A stretch of DNA of 64,000 bases from Hygrocybe punicea. Lineage: Eukaryota > Basidiomycota > Agaricomycetes > Agaricales > Hygrophoraceae. The stretch lies in contig OY744471.1 in assembly GCA_963556145.1 (NCBI GenBank), positions 2,349,590 to 2,413,589 of the forward strand, in the 5' to 3' direction. Every line of letters begins with the position of its first letter. Positions within the stretch are counted from its first letter, which is position 1. The notes under the pieces were generated by a model. It was not told where the DNA came from, searched no databases, and worked only from the letters and a program-made list of their open reading frames with translations. Below are positions 1-11,390 of this stretch, one piece after another. The position numbers and the translations under genes were made by a program.

Positions 1-2427
1 ACCCCTGCGATGAGAATAAAAATGTCAAGAACCATGACAATGTCAGCTAGACTGGGTGACAAATACACCACAGTGGAAATGGTGAGTGGAATGCCCGATC
101 TACAGGGACCGATTTCTAATGACCAATGCCTTCCTGACCCCATACAGCTATCTTCCACCTTTTCACTTCAATCCCATCGTATTATCATTGAATTGATTGG
201 AACAACTTCCATAGCTGCCAACCCAACAAACTGCATCAGCAAACTCATCAACAATACCCGCTAAGACCTCTGGTGCAGTGGTATCAAAAATGGCAGCTGA
301 CACGGAACTAGAACCCTGCTTCTGACTATTACTTCCATTGAGTAAGTTTCTCTCCTAATTCTTTACTACATTCTCCTAGGGCTACTGGTCTTATGGAGAC
401 AATGGGTTAGATTGTCATGGTGAGCATTTTACCATTATCTGGGCTGAGCAAGACATCACTAAACATCGAGTGACAAGGCATATAGCATGAGAGGGATTGA
501 TCGGGCAGTGGAGGTGATTGAAAGTTATGGTTTCATAGTGTTTCTTCTCTCGAAACATCGAGAACAGGAGCAGTTATCAATGGTTCAGCTGTTCAACATA
601 AAGAACTTAAATTATGGCATTGTCTCCCCATCAATGAGGGTGATTAGTTTGTATTTGTATTTACAGGAAGCCGGGTTTTCAATAGCCATGGCACTGACAG
701 GGATTCATAGCTTGGAGTGACTGGTAAGTTAGTTACCGAACTCTGGATTTGTTTGCTATGTGATCATTGCCCAGCCTAGGTGGATCTCATTGTTTAGCTG
801 CTTTATTAGTTTGGCTTTCAGGAAGTAATCCACACCCTTTGATTTGACTGCACTCATCCCACACAGACAGTGCACAACTTGCGTGAAGCAAGATTCTGAT
901 TTTCTCAACAGCCCCTCCCAAACAATGCAGTTTTCACCTTGTCCATCAAGTTGAGAGACATCGTGGTTTCCTCAATATAATACGGACATCACCTTGATAA
1001 TATTTTCATGATCAAGTAATTACCATTCTTTTACGTCATAGTGCGATAGGTCAATCCTGATATCACCCAGTTTCCTCAGACAAATGTCAATGCAGTGGTT
1101 GCCCTTGCAGCTTGGTGAGCCACCAGAATAGGCCATCATTCCAAAGCTTACCAATTTTAGCTGTTTCACATATGTCCCCAACTGCCATATGCCGTTGTAA
1201 CATACTTGGACCCATTGCCCTCTCTGTTACATTGACATCAGTACATGACTTATCGTAATGCCACAATGACATACCTGGAACTGAGCTTTGCTCGTGGCAA
1301 GATGGCAGGTGATGGAAGTGGTGGTTACACGTCGAGCAGATCGGAACGACTAGGGAGAGATTAAGTAGATACTCATCTGAAAATGAGTACGACTCACAGT
1401 GGATTTCGCTCTTGGCATTGATGGAGGGGGGATAAGTTATAGAGGACAGGGACTATGTGTTGCGAGGTATAGGATGAAAGAGGCAGGACAGCTCATCTGA
1501 AAAGCCAGAGAAGGCAACTAGATGTGAAAGAGGGCTGAGGGCCAGTTACAATAGGCTGGGGAGGCGATAATTGAAGGTTGACAACTGCAAGACGTGGTAA
1601 TAAGCATACATGAGTATGGAGCGCACAGGAGGACAAAAGAGGGTGCGGAAGAATATGAGAAAGACCAAATTGAAAGTGTTGGAAGGTGAGAGAAGGAGAT
1701 GTGGGAGAGGGGTCGAGGAGGGTAGCTAGTATCTTGGAAGGCGAGAAAGACTTCCACAGTTCTGGACCATATCTGACATCCTCATTGCCAGTCGCAGATG
1801 GATTTGAAAAAGGCCTTCATGGTTGCTGCTTCTGCCAGTTTTGGTGCTAGAATAATAGCAATTCTTACTGTCTACTTGTGTACCCCTGCATAACTCTATT
1901 ATGAACCCGATTCCATCATCCAGTCCGACACCCTCACAGCCAGCCATCCTTACCAAAACCTTCTCTGCCGACCTGTCCAAGAACATTTATCTCAACATTT
2001 TACAAGACCTCACCTGTGAAGTTAAACAGAAATAGGTTCGCATTGGATTTTTGGATAGTGCTGTGGGGCAGGAGGTCATTTGTTTTCTGGACCCACTGGC
2101 AAACAATGTGGTTTGCCTACTTCCAGCATCTCCATGATGCCAAACTTTTGGTCCAAGTATTGAACAGAACATTGAGGGGTGAGTTTTTTGTTCTGTGAAC
2201 CAGTGCTGCATATATGATTTTTGTTCTCAGATCGTGAGATAACTGGCATGTGGTGTTATTGCGGGACTTGAATTTTGCATTTCGATGATCGGGTGTGAGA
2301 TTTTCCTACTCGTCAAGTTTTGCACATCAACAAGTTTACACATTTCTGCCTAATAAACTGCATGCATCCAATCCATACCGTGAGTGTTTCTGTTTCTTTT
2401 GGAGTTCCCACTGAATTATCTCTTTAT
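1..2427. other. No supported gene; possible coding scrap near 2035-2130
   Basis: I see no gene I can support in this stretch. Open frames are short and overlap on both strands. One plus-strand run at about 2035-2130 reads like protein (it contains VGQEVICFLDPLANNVV), but it follows an in-frame stop and soon runs into another, so it may be an exon scrap of an unrecognised gene. No tRNA, rRNA or transposon terminus was found. Confidence 0.4.
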
Positions 2428-3216
2428 AAGGTAAATCAATACATCGACCTTGAAGCTGGAGTTGGTGACCAGGAAGAAGGGGAAGATGAGGAAGATGAGA
2501 GTTTTCATGATGGTACACTCTTGTTTTCGTGATGTCGATGTATTTAACAAGTGCCTAGAATCGATCAACAGGGAGGACCTCACCGCTGGCATTAATCTTC
2601 CTCTCACTCCTGAACCCTACGAATGTGAGCTTGACAAAGAAGATCTCTGGCAAATTGCGCGGTGTTTAGCGGCAAAATATTCTCCACTATCAGCTAAACC
2701 AGTCGAAACCGTAGGGGATGAAGATTTAAATTATTGGACTCTAAAAGTTAATGTGAGCCTTAACTTTCTGTTGTGATTAACACTCCACTGACACGTGAGT
2801 TCCAGTCTGGTCTGGAGAACTACATTTCTGAATGTATGGCTGCCTATACAGAAATCAGACAAGTGGTACACGTGTCTACAATGCTGGGTTTTGTCTTTGT
2901 ATGTTGCAAAGACATCAAGGACCTCCAGAAAGCATGCCACAGACTTAGGTTGCCATGCCAAGTCAAATAATTGCCTCTGGAAGAATGTCACTTCTTATCG
3001 GAAGCTGGTGTAGAGCGGGAAAAGTTTCCAGCTGGCACTTGGGTATGGATAAAAGCAACCCACAAGAAGCAGGCAAGATATTTTAATGATCTCGGCATTG
3101 TTGTTGGAATGGGGGCTGACAGTACTTTGGTCACTGTTTTACTTGTACCACGAAACCCTCAATCCGATGCTGATTACCTGGCTAATTTTCAATCGATGAC
3201 TAAAAAACAGCAATAG
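2428..3216 (+). pseudogene. Spt5-like transcription elongation factor fragment (acidic + NGN + KOW), decayed
   Basis: The segment has the layout of the middle of Spt5, the RNA polymerase II elongation factor. An acidic stretch at about 2428-2510 (YIDLEAGVGDQEEGEDEEDE) resembles the Spt5 N-terminal acidic region. It is followed by an NGN-like alpha/beta segment (about 2535-2970, containing GFVFVCCKDIKDLQKACHRL) and a KOW-like segment (about 2980-3190, FPAGTWVWIKATHKK then VTVLLVPR). A GTGAGC..CCAG intron at about 2756-2808 joins the two halves in frame. The frame breaks once near 2515, and an in-frame TAA at about 2968 precedes LPLEECHFLSEAG. The C-terminal KOW repeats of a full Spt5 are missing. 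I read it as a dead partial copy, not the essential gene. Degenerate Spt5-like copies near mobile elements are, as I recall, common in Agaricomycetes. Confidence 0.65.
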
Positions 3217-4101
3217 GCCTTCATATCCTACACCACCAATAACCAGGCACTGATGTTCAACATCATATAGCATCTACTTAGTACTCCCAGAATTAAATTT
3301 GGATTTTTGAGATGTGTACTTGCAAAGTTGAGTGATTAAGGGTCCAATTTTGGCAGAGGAATACAACACATTGTGAATATCTCTGTATGTAGGATCCAAT
3401 AAAATACACAAATTAATCTAGGAGTAGGTATTCTACACTTGTATCTCTGTAGAGTCTTACTTTGTTGATACATGCATTATTGTGCATGCCAGAATATTCA
3501 AAATGTTCCAGCCATAGTTCCATATTTAACAACTCGACCCCATTTAGGAATTCGGCAACTGCCGGCTGGGCTTTCCCACACAACTGGAAGTTTTCAACGA
3601 TGCGAAACAGGTGCAGAATAGCACCCAAGGTTTTATTTTTATTTTTGAATCTTTGTTTTTTTTGCTAACTAAGGTGTGCAGTTACCCCGCGCCAAATGCA
3701 GGCGAACCCAAACACCCACCAACCTACCCAGCCCAGACAAGAACGCCACGGCCACCTCAGTAAACCAAATGGGTGCGGACGACAATGGTCCCGGTGAGGA
3801 TAGCGGAAACGGCCCACGACGCTGGGGAAAAAGATGCGTCAGATGGCAATGACAAGGACACACCAGCCCGCCGACAAGGACGGAGACGGGATGACAGGAC
3901 GATGGAGACAACGATGACCAGCCAGGGGACAACGGCGAAGGGAACGACAAGGACAGAGACGGGGATGACGGGGATGGGGACAGGGATGATGATGATGGGA
4001 CAACGACGACTGGGCACCAGATTCAGCAAGATATTACCAACTGACTTGGGATGCCTGAAAATGAGATTGCCCAACTCACTTGGGGATAGCTGAATCAGAC
4101 T
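3217..4101. other. No gene; low-complexity GAC/GGA-rich block at about 3690-4000
   Basis: This interval holds no convincing coding frame. From about 3690 to 4000 the plus strand is a purine-biased run of GACGA, GGGGAC and GATGA units. It gives long artificial open frames on both strands. I treat these as simple-sequence artefacts. Confidence 0.5.
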
Positions 4102-4255
4102 GAGATATATCCTGGGCCAACTGAGATGGTCCAGGCTGATGTTCTCAGGATATATCCTGGCCCAACTGAGATGGTCCAGGCTGCTGTTCCCAGGATATAT
4201 CCTGGGCCAACTGAGATGGTCCAGGCTGCTGTTCCCAGGATATATCCTAGCTCAG
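4102..4255. repeat. 45-bp tandem repeat, about 3.4 copies
   Basis: Units start at 4102, 4147, 4192 and 4237, giving an exact period of 45 bases. Each begins with a GGATATATCC palindrome-like core followed by a CAACTGAGATGGTCCAGG block. Copies differ by only a few bases. Because 45 is divisible by three, the open frames through the array are by-products and are not taken as a gene. Confidence 0.9.
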
Positions 4256-4396
4256 CTGCACAATTCAGGCTAATAATACATATAATAATAGACATCATAG
4301 TTCAGGGATACCGCAAAAAATGTTCTTATACTGCCACTACTGCTCATCTCCCAACATTAGTTGAAATAAATTATGTGCACTTGACTCCAACCTTGC

Positions 4397-4918
4397 CTAT
4401 GTCTGAGCTTGTTTGTAGGCATAACTTGTCAAACCCTGATTGTGGAGTGAATTATCTCCATCTATCTCTTGTTCAATGGCCCAACTTTCCCATCTTTGCT
4501 TGTAAAATTTGAAATAATTTGGTGTCCACTTCATCTCATGGTGAAGCCGAATAACCTGTTCATCCCACCGATTAAATCTTGCACTGGCTCTTAACCAATT
4601 GACTCTGTAAACTGTATACAATGTTCAATTGTTAGCTCAGTTAGGACATACAATTTATACTCACAGTCTTTCATGTGTATGCTTAATTCATCTCCATCCA
4701 CCTGATCTCCAATTCTCCAGAACCATGGCAACTTGTATGATTTTTGCCCAATTCTGTTTGCCTCCATAATATCAGCAGGCATCTGAAGGTCACTTTTGGT
4801 AATAGCATGATAATTTGAATCATTGTATCCCAGTCTCTGTCGTGCTTCTCTAGCATGGTTGTAGCTAGCAACGATTCTTGTGATTTTTTCATCCAGTGTA
4901 TGAATCTGACTCCAAAAT
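4397..4918 (-). pseudogene. KDZ-type transposase-like C-terminal fragment
   Basis: Read on the minus strand from about 4918, the frame gives a charged helical segment (DEKITRIVASYNHAREARQR), then MPADIMEANRIGQKSYK and LPWFWRIGDQ. A GTGAGT..ATACAG intron of about 55 bases near 4614-4669 follows. The second exon starts FYRVNWLRASARFNRWDEQV and continues HHEMKWTPNYFKFYKQRW to SYAYKQAQT. This series matches my memory of the C-terminal region of large fungal proteins annotated as KDZ (Kyakuja-Dileera-Zisupton) transposases. The catalytic core would lie upstream and is absent. A TAG ends the frame near 4397. KDZ elements are reported to associate with TET/JBP genes in basidiomycetes, and such a gene lies at 32170-36420. 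The family call rests on pattern memory alone; it could be a related transposon-linked protein. Confidence 0.5.
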
Positions 4919-4984
4919 CGTGTAGATTGTTTAGTGCTTATGGAATTACGAATCTATATCAAAGTCACTAAGTAAAGTTTGTCA

Positions 4985-6058
4985 TTACGAGTTCTTTTAA
5001 TTTATTAAAAGACTCGTTCTTTATCAGACCTGGTTCAGTGAGGATTCGTAATTAACTAATTAATTGATTAATTGATAAAGTTGATCGCCTATAGACAAAA
5101 TTTTTTTGGGCAAGAGATATGATTCTACTTCTGATACTGGAAAATCAGATACAGTTGGGGCTATGTGTGGACAAGCTTACATAAGCATCCAAATATGGGT
5201 TGTTGCAAAAAAGACAAATTACCTTCCAATTATATTCAAAATATTCATACTGGTCTCAATTCTTATCAGAATCAGCTGAAAATTGAACTGCTGACTAATA
5301 TTATCATTTCGGATCAGGTGTGACAGTGACATGTGACCAATCTAACCATATAAGGCAATTTTTGATATTATATAGCAAATTTTTTGCTGATCGCAATGGT
5401 GACAGTCACATGTGACCAGTCTAACCATATAAGGCAATTTTACACCATATATGCTAAATTTTGAGGTGATCACAGGAGTCATAGTCACATGTTACCACTG
5501 TTACTATATATAGAAATATTAGCTGTATAAGCAGAAATCAGTGTAACTCAGATGATATAATGATATTCTTACTTAAAACATATAATTCAATGTGATATCG
5601 CTGTATATATTATATGCTAATTATATATTTCAAGCAAAATCACTCATCGATGTTCGTAATAATCAGACAAATAAAAATCCAATGACAGAAACAAGACTTT
5701 GTTCATGCCATATGCAACTTTAGCCCACTCAAGCACAGCTAGCTATCTTCATGTTATCATCTGTTGTGCAGCAAGGTTATGGAGAAGTAGGGTAGAGAAA
5801 ATGTAAGTCAATTGTTATCATACTGTTTGAAGGCAGTTGTATTTGACAGTTGACATGTTGCTCTCTTTTTTGGCTGAGAACATTGTATAATGATGAAGCA
5901 AAGAAGACATGACAGTGGGAGAGGAGGTCGAGACATGCTGTGCAGTTTTATTTTTTCTACTTTTTATGTTGCTATGGTGAGAGGCTGCTATGATGAAAGT
6001 GAGGAGGGAAAAAAAAGAACTCGTTCATGCTATGCGCAGCACTGGCCCACTAAACAAG
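4985..6058 (+). mobile_element. Family A compact Helitron-like element, copy A1 (1074 bp)
   Basis: A complete non-autonomous element. The 5' end starts TTACGAGTTC and forms a near-perfect palindrome through the TTTTAATTTATTAAAA core. It is followed by GGTTCAGTGAGG and an AATT simple repeat. The 3' end has the inverted copy GAACTCGT at about 6017-6024, a short hairpin (GCTATGCGCAGCACTGGC, here with one stem mismatch) and the tail CCACTAAACAAG, followed by T. No open frame longer than about 70 codons is present. Three imperfect units at about 5310-5510 each carry a CACATGT core followed by AACCATATAAGGCAATTT or a decayed version. The copy is almost identical to 19497-20574, so transposition was recent. 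Exact ends are ambiguous by one or two T. Confidence 0.85.
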
Positions 6059-6459
6059 TCTTGTAGTGGTATATGAATCTGTTCTGTAACTAAAGGCTGT
6101 GATCTTTCTCTATATTTTGAATGATGGTGTATAGAGGATGATCTGGTCTGATTCTTGGCCAATATTTTGACTTCACCTCTAGAAGTGGTCTTCTTAACAT
6201 ATACTGTCTCCACAACTGTTCTCTTTTGTCTTTTTAACTGGTTTTTGGGCATGGTAGTAGTGGTAAGAGTGAATGAACAAGATTCAATAATTTTTTTTTT
6301 TTTTGCAAACAACAAAATGTCACATGATCAGAGTTCTCAGGATCACATGATCCTATAGTCCAATTCAATAACTCAGCCATGATTCAACTTTCACCATAAT
6401 CTACAATTGTTTTTACAAAAAATGAAAACAAAACATTGCAATAAAGTTGGAGTTATCTA
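6059..6459. other. No supported gene
   Basis: Between the 3' terminus of element A1 and the stop of the zinc-finger gene I see no gene. A minus-strand open frame at 6025-6315 runs into the element terminus and begins in a T-rich tract, so I do not accept it. Confidence 0.45.
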
Positions 6460-8344
6460 TCAAGATTGGAATCCCCTATTAATTGCACTAGCCAATTCCT
6501 TGGCCGGCCCACCAGATTTTTCAGCAGCTTTTTTCTCCTCCAACTTCTTGTAATGCTCCTCAGAACCTATAGCTTTAAGACAATTGGTGACTTCTTCACT
6601 CTGGCTCCCTCGTGAGTAGGCCTCAGTACCATTGGGAAAGTGGTCAATATAAGGACCCCAATAAAGCCCAATACCCCAGCCATCTCCACCATTCAAAATT
6701 GCCTTGGTAAAATAATCGTCCTGGCCTGCATAAAGGGAATAGATGTGTGGACAGAATTTGCAGTTGACTAAGAGTGTGAATTGATCATTGGGATGTGACC
6801 CCCATTCAGAGGATCCGATGCGACCACATGCTGGGCATTGAGGAGAAACTGTGATCCCAAGGGGACGTGACCGTGACTCCGAACAAAGGAAAAAAAACGC
6901 CACCCCTTCTCCCAATTCATCACGGCGACATCAGTGTTACGACCCAGGTTTTGTTCTTCCACCAGCAAGTTGCCAATAATAAATTCCATATTATACTTCT
7001 CAAGAAACACCTTGAGAGCCAACTTTTGCAAGAAGGGTGAAGCAATGTTGGGGTAGAAGTCAAGTTGTGTGAAGCCAACAATCCAATCAAATATGTTGCT
7101 ATACAATAAACTTTAGTCTCCAAGTAAATTATTTGAAAAGGAACATTTACCACTTGGCCAGGTCCTTGAGCATGGTAAGAGAACCATCATGTGAAAAAAT
7201 GTGGGCACATGTCAAAAGGTAGAGATGTGTTGTTGCTGTGGTAAGCAGACGCTCCAATCCAGGGGAGAATAGAACAGAGAAAAGCTATGAAGTGCAAATA
7301 TGTTATTATATCAAATTGTAAATTAATATGTAATACCTACCTCAGGAATAGTGAGTGATGCACCACGATCCACTTGACAGTGCAGCAAACCAGTATCAGG
7401 GTCAGAGTGGGTTTGCAAAAACACAATAATGCGTTTGAAATCACGTCTTATCCATATTGGATTAGAACAGTTAAGAGGAATAATTCTGAAACATACTTGA
7501 GTAGAGCCAATAACACTTTCTGGACTTTTCTCTCCTGAGTTGACACTGAGGCAGAACTGGAAGGATCGAAGGAAAAGTCAATGTCGAAATATTGGAGGAC
7601 CTGATCTTTCTGCTCAGGAAAGTAGGCATGAAGGTGATGGTACACCATAAAGGCTGGGTCTCCTCCTTGTGGAATATCAGCCAACCTAAAATTCAGTATG
7701 GCAACTGAGGCTGTATCGACCAAACACCATGCTCCTCGAATAACAAGAGCCCCCAACTCTGCAGGGGTCCCATCCCAAATCCGATTTCCAACAACAATTC
7801 CCTCCACAAAAATCAGTTAAAGGATAAATGTGTTACACTTTTTACTTACTGTGTATGGTGTCAAAATCTTATTCTTCATCTGCCGGTCATACTTTATGTG
7901 GCATTTGGGACAAATAAAAAAAGTATCATTCTTTATCAGAAATCCTGGACTTGCAGAAAGTGTGATACACTTGTCCATGCATAGAACCCTAGGGCAATAG
8001 GCACAGCAAAAGACTTCACCACCATTGCCATAAGAGCAACACCACTGGTGAAAAAAATTTAATTAGTATGGGAAGCAATGACAATGAGGGCCTACAATAT
8101 TAGATGGCTCCTCATCTTTCCTAAGGTCTAGTAGGAAGGGCTGCAGGGGCTGCAGTGACTGCAAGGGCTGCAGAGTGGCTATCTGAGGTACAGTTTCCAT
8201 TTCGGCATCTGATTGGTCATCGTCTGAAAGAGAACTCAAGTCGGATAACATGTCCAGATCAAGATCTAGATCTTTCGCAAGCTGAGATTGAGGAGCTGGT
8301 GCACCAGCTTTTTTACTGGCAGTAGTAGCAGTAGTTATGGGCAT
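6460..8344 (-). pseudogene. Multi-exon zinc-finger protein of unknown function, one frameshift
   Basis: A minus-strand gene with about six exons: 8344-8095, 8043-7853, 7812-7497, 7447-7342, 7270-7152 and 7088-6460 (approximate). The N-terminus is acidic and serine-rich (SDLSSLSDDDQSDAEME). Exon 2 has a cysteine-rich PHD/RING-like finger (CC, CCAYC, LCMDKC, CPKCH). The middle contains VYHHLHAYFPEQK and then IIVFLQTHSDPDTG, and the end has a second CPAC..CKFC zinc pair. The first intron has a TACTAAT branch site. The series resembles a fungal family I remember seeing in many copies in Agaricomycetes, with no known function. A run of eight T near 6890 shifts the frame between NWEKGWRFF and LCSESRSRPLG. 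This is either a real mutation or a homopolymer sequencing error; if an error, the gene is intact. The PHD-like finger suggests chromatin binding, by inference only. Confidence 0.65.
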
Positions 8345-8489
8345 ATTAGTGGTAATTGATTGGATGAAAAAATCAGAGAGAATGAAGTTCGAGTGCAAGA
8401 ACAATGCAACCTTGCAACGAGGCAGCAATGCTCATCTCAAACTCCGAAACTGTACTGACTTCATCTGACTTACTCACAGGTTTGCGCAG

Positions 8490-8690
8490 CCATGACCCAA
8501 ACGCCCAACTCCCAACTCCCAACGCCCAATGGCCCCACATCCGGCAATGACGGCCCCACGACAATGACAACGGCCCCTACCCCAACACCCAACGCCCAAC
8601 CCCAATGCCCAGCGGCCCCACTGCAATCGGCAACGACGACGACGGCCTCCCCAATGACAATGACCAACGCCCAACGCCTGTACATATTCT
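8490..8690. repeat. C-rich strand-asymmetric low-complexity array
   Basis: The plus strand is built from imperfect CCCAACGCCCAA, CAATGGCCCC and CGACGACGG units, with very few T. It lies just upstream of the zinc-finger gene's start. All three frames stay open on both strands, so the overlapping open frames are composition artefacts. Confidence 0.7.
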
Positions 8691-8845
8691 ATTGAAGGAA
8701 TTCATATATTCAACTCTACTGTACAGCTGAACGTTTAAGCAATCTCATATCTACACGGATGGACAATGATGACAGCCAACTTGCCAATTTTACAAATGTA
8801 TGTTCAATTCTTACGATGTACACTGTGTTTCATTACATTTGCAGA

Positions 8846-9821
8846 TTTCGGATATCAATGTAGTGCATAATGACTCACCAGATTGCTGGAAACTTACACG
8901 GCCGAGCACCGATACCACTGAGCATGAAGAGCTTGTCTTAAGCTTACAGGCGATATTGGTGGCCAAAGAGCCTACCACCGATCATCAGCAGGTAGATTAT
9001 ATCATCATCTAGAATCATAAACAATTAATTTACATATGTTTTTCAGACCGCCCGAACGTCAAACACCATTTCTCCATCAAAGCATCCTTATCACAGGCCT
9101 CAACATACCATTATTCGAATCATATATTGACAACCTCCGAATCTTACACCAGAAACTTGGTCGTCACTTCCCAGAACGTGCAATGCTGGACTTCACGTCA
9201 ACCACCTATATTGAATACACTGCATTATCTATTGGCACCCGATATTTCACTGACCGCCGACATGACAAAGTTTCATACAATATTCCATTCGAACACAATG
9301 TCAATCCCAAAGGCATACTGTCATCCATGAGCAATACTCGATACTTCCATGGGACAGACAATGAGGTCCTTTATTTCAAGTTGACGTCAGAAGGAGGACG
9401 GCATTGGTGAGTGCTCAGCACAACAATAGCTTGGCTATTAATAATGACATAGATCATAACTTTGTACCTGCCAGTCCGACTTGCTTCAGGATTGGTGACA
9501 TTGTAGAAGTCCAGATAACGGTATCGGCAGTTCCAGTTAAGAACGACAAATTCAAGATGATTCTGAATCTGCGCTCATTAGCGCTGGTCGACAGCGAGTT
9601 TACTGAGGTAACAGACATATCTAATAATACAATGAATAATAACTAATGTACATCCAGAATGCGATGATAAGTCGAAACAAAGCATCTCAACCTTCTTGCA
9701 ATACAATGACAAGGGTTAATATCAACCTAATGTGGGATATGTCCAGTTGGCTGATGATGATGAAGATGTCATAGAAACCCGTGGACGTTTGACCAACCTC
9801 AGGATGAATGAAGCCGATTAA
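8846..9821 (+). pseudogene. Family Q protein (unknown function), copy Q1, frameshifted
   Basis: An unrecognised protein family with three copies in this window (here, 47270-47826 and 60223-61190). Exon 1 (8846-8991) follows a TTTGCAG acceptor and contains EELVLSLQAILVAKEP, matching EEIILHLTGIIAECELP in the 60-kb copy. Exon 2 (about 9047-9608) has FLHQSILITGLN, GTRYFTDRRHDKVSYNIPFE and FRIGDIVEVQITVSAVPVKN, ending before a GTAACA donor. Exon 3 (about 9659-9821) carries the conserved tail VIETRGRLTNLRMNEAD. Compared with the copy at 47.7 kb, exon 3 has lost one base near 9730, which breaks the frame. Exons 1 and 2 also do not join in phase. The GDIVEVQITV strand pattern suggests a small beta-rich (perhaps OB-like) domain, but I do not claim a function. 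Confidence 0.55.
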
Positions 9822-10063
9822 GATCTATTATAATTACATTGTACGGTCACATATGAACATCAATTTTATATAATATTATGTTCTGCAATACATTCACAAG
9901 TGAAATAACAACACAAATAGTTTCATAAAGTGACGGGACATCTGAGTATTATTTAATCGTAAAAGGTCCTCATCACTTTCCTGTGAATATAGTTAAACTA
10001 TTCAAACTGATATGGTATTTCTCGTTCAATGGTCCAGCGTAACATCCATGGACATGTGTTTGG
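9822..10063. other. 3' flank of family Q gene, shared with 47.83-48.02 kb
   Basis: No gene. The AT-rich sequence is closely similar to 47827-48020, which shows that the family Q gene and its 3' flank were duplicated together. Similarity stops near the point where family D sequence begins in the other copy. Confidence 0.6.
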
Positions 10064-10690
10064 TTACGAGTTCTTCCATTTATGGAAGACTCGTTCTTAT
10101 GAGTCCAGGATATATGGCAGTTCGTCAGTAATTAATTAATTAATTCATTGATTGATTGATTTTTGAAATCAACTATAGAGCCAAATTCTGCATTTCTGAC
10201 CCATGTTTTTTGGAAAAATTCAGGAATAAACTAGATTTTTGAAATCTCATCCTCAAATATTTTCATGAATATAGGATTTATTTTGAGGTTGTAAAAAATC
10301 AAAAACCTCTCCAAAGGAGCAGAAAAAAAAATTGTATGACGTGGAATTTGATCCAAAAAGGAAATTGTCACAGTCAGTCACAGAGTCTTTCTCATTATTC
10401 CCCCAGTCTCAAATCTCTACCTGCGGATCATGCCCCACAAGACTGAGTGAGGAGCAGTCATGTAGGACCAAATGGACTGTAAGTACAGCCTCATAAGTGG
10501 TCCGATGTGTCCTGTTGAGTTGTACTGACCCCCTCCTCCTCATGCCCCATATACGAGATCTCTATCCCCTGCAGCCGAGAGGTCAGTACTGACATGTAGT
10601 TTCATTAGTTTCCTTAGTTTTCCTAGCTGCGTAGCATAGAAGGGTGGCTATCTGAGCCATGGAAGAATTGATTGTGCAGTCTGTACATGA

Positions 10691-10912
10691 CTTGTGCTAG
10701 AGGGCCATTGCTTTGCATGGCATATCCGAGTCCCTCAGAGTTATTACTAATATTTACATACACTGCTCTTTGCAACTTATTTCAAGGATAAAGAAAATGA
10801 ATGAGAAGGTAAACATGGCCAAACTTGGCATTTGCCGCAACGATAGAGTGGAATTTTGATTTTGGTGGCTCAGGTCATATAAGACCGAGCCTAAATAAAT
10901 TTAGGACTCGGA
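10691..10912 (-). mobile_element. Family C mini Helitron-like element (222 bp), inserted in composite B copy 1
   Basis: In element orientation it starts TTCCGAGTCC and forms a stem around TAAATTTATTTA. It ends with the inverted GGACTCGGA, the hairpin GCCATGCAAAGCAATGGC and the tail CCTCTAGCACAAG followed by T. The empty site is visible in the sister composite at about 28067, which reads GCATGATTCCCTTT without the insert. The filled site has no target duplication, and the join falls between A and T, the classical Helitron target. This is the smallest example here of the shared terminal design. Confidence 0.85.
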
Positions 10913-11390
10913 ATTCCCTTTCACCCTTCTGGGGATGGCTGTCTGGGCCATGGAGGGTGTGGTTGTGCAGTCTGTGCACAGCCCTCCTTCAGTCCCCGAT
11001 ATAAATAGAGGGGGCAATCTGTGCCATGGGAGTTGTAATTGTGCAGTCTGTGCATCATTCACTTTCACCCTCTGGATGTGTGGTTTTGAGGACGGTCTCA
11101 CTGGACCCTTCGATGACTTGAGACTGGGACTTCATCGGACCTCCCTTGAGACTTGTCCAGAAGGACACTCAGTAAAATTAAATAAGCGTGATCTCTCTGA
11201 GGACATGACACTATGACTTTGTCAGATGTCCTTTGAGACTTGCTATATTTGTGTAAATAATGTGTTTTCTTATTAAATCAGGACATGCATATATATAACA
11301 AATGAGATGGTGTGTACTAGCCAGGTGTTGTCAATAGGTGCATCAGAGAAGCATCTTTACCAGAAAACAAGTCAACACATCATACAATGA

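Noticed and set aside
3773..4093. Plus-strand open frame rich in D, T, G and M
   Set aside because: Low-complexity GAC/ACG sequence; the opposite strand is open as well and no conserved pattern is present.
4985..6058. MITE of a cut-and-paste family, because of the palindromic end
   Set aside because: The inverted repeat is subterminal at the 3' end, a hairpin and tail follow it, and reconstructed insertion sites lack target duplications.
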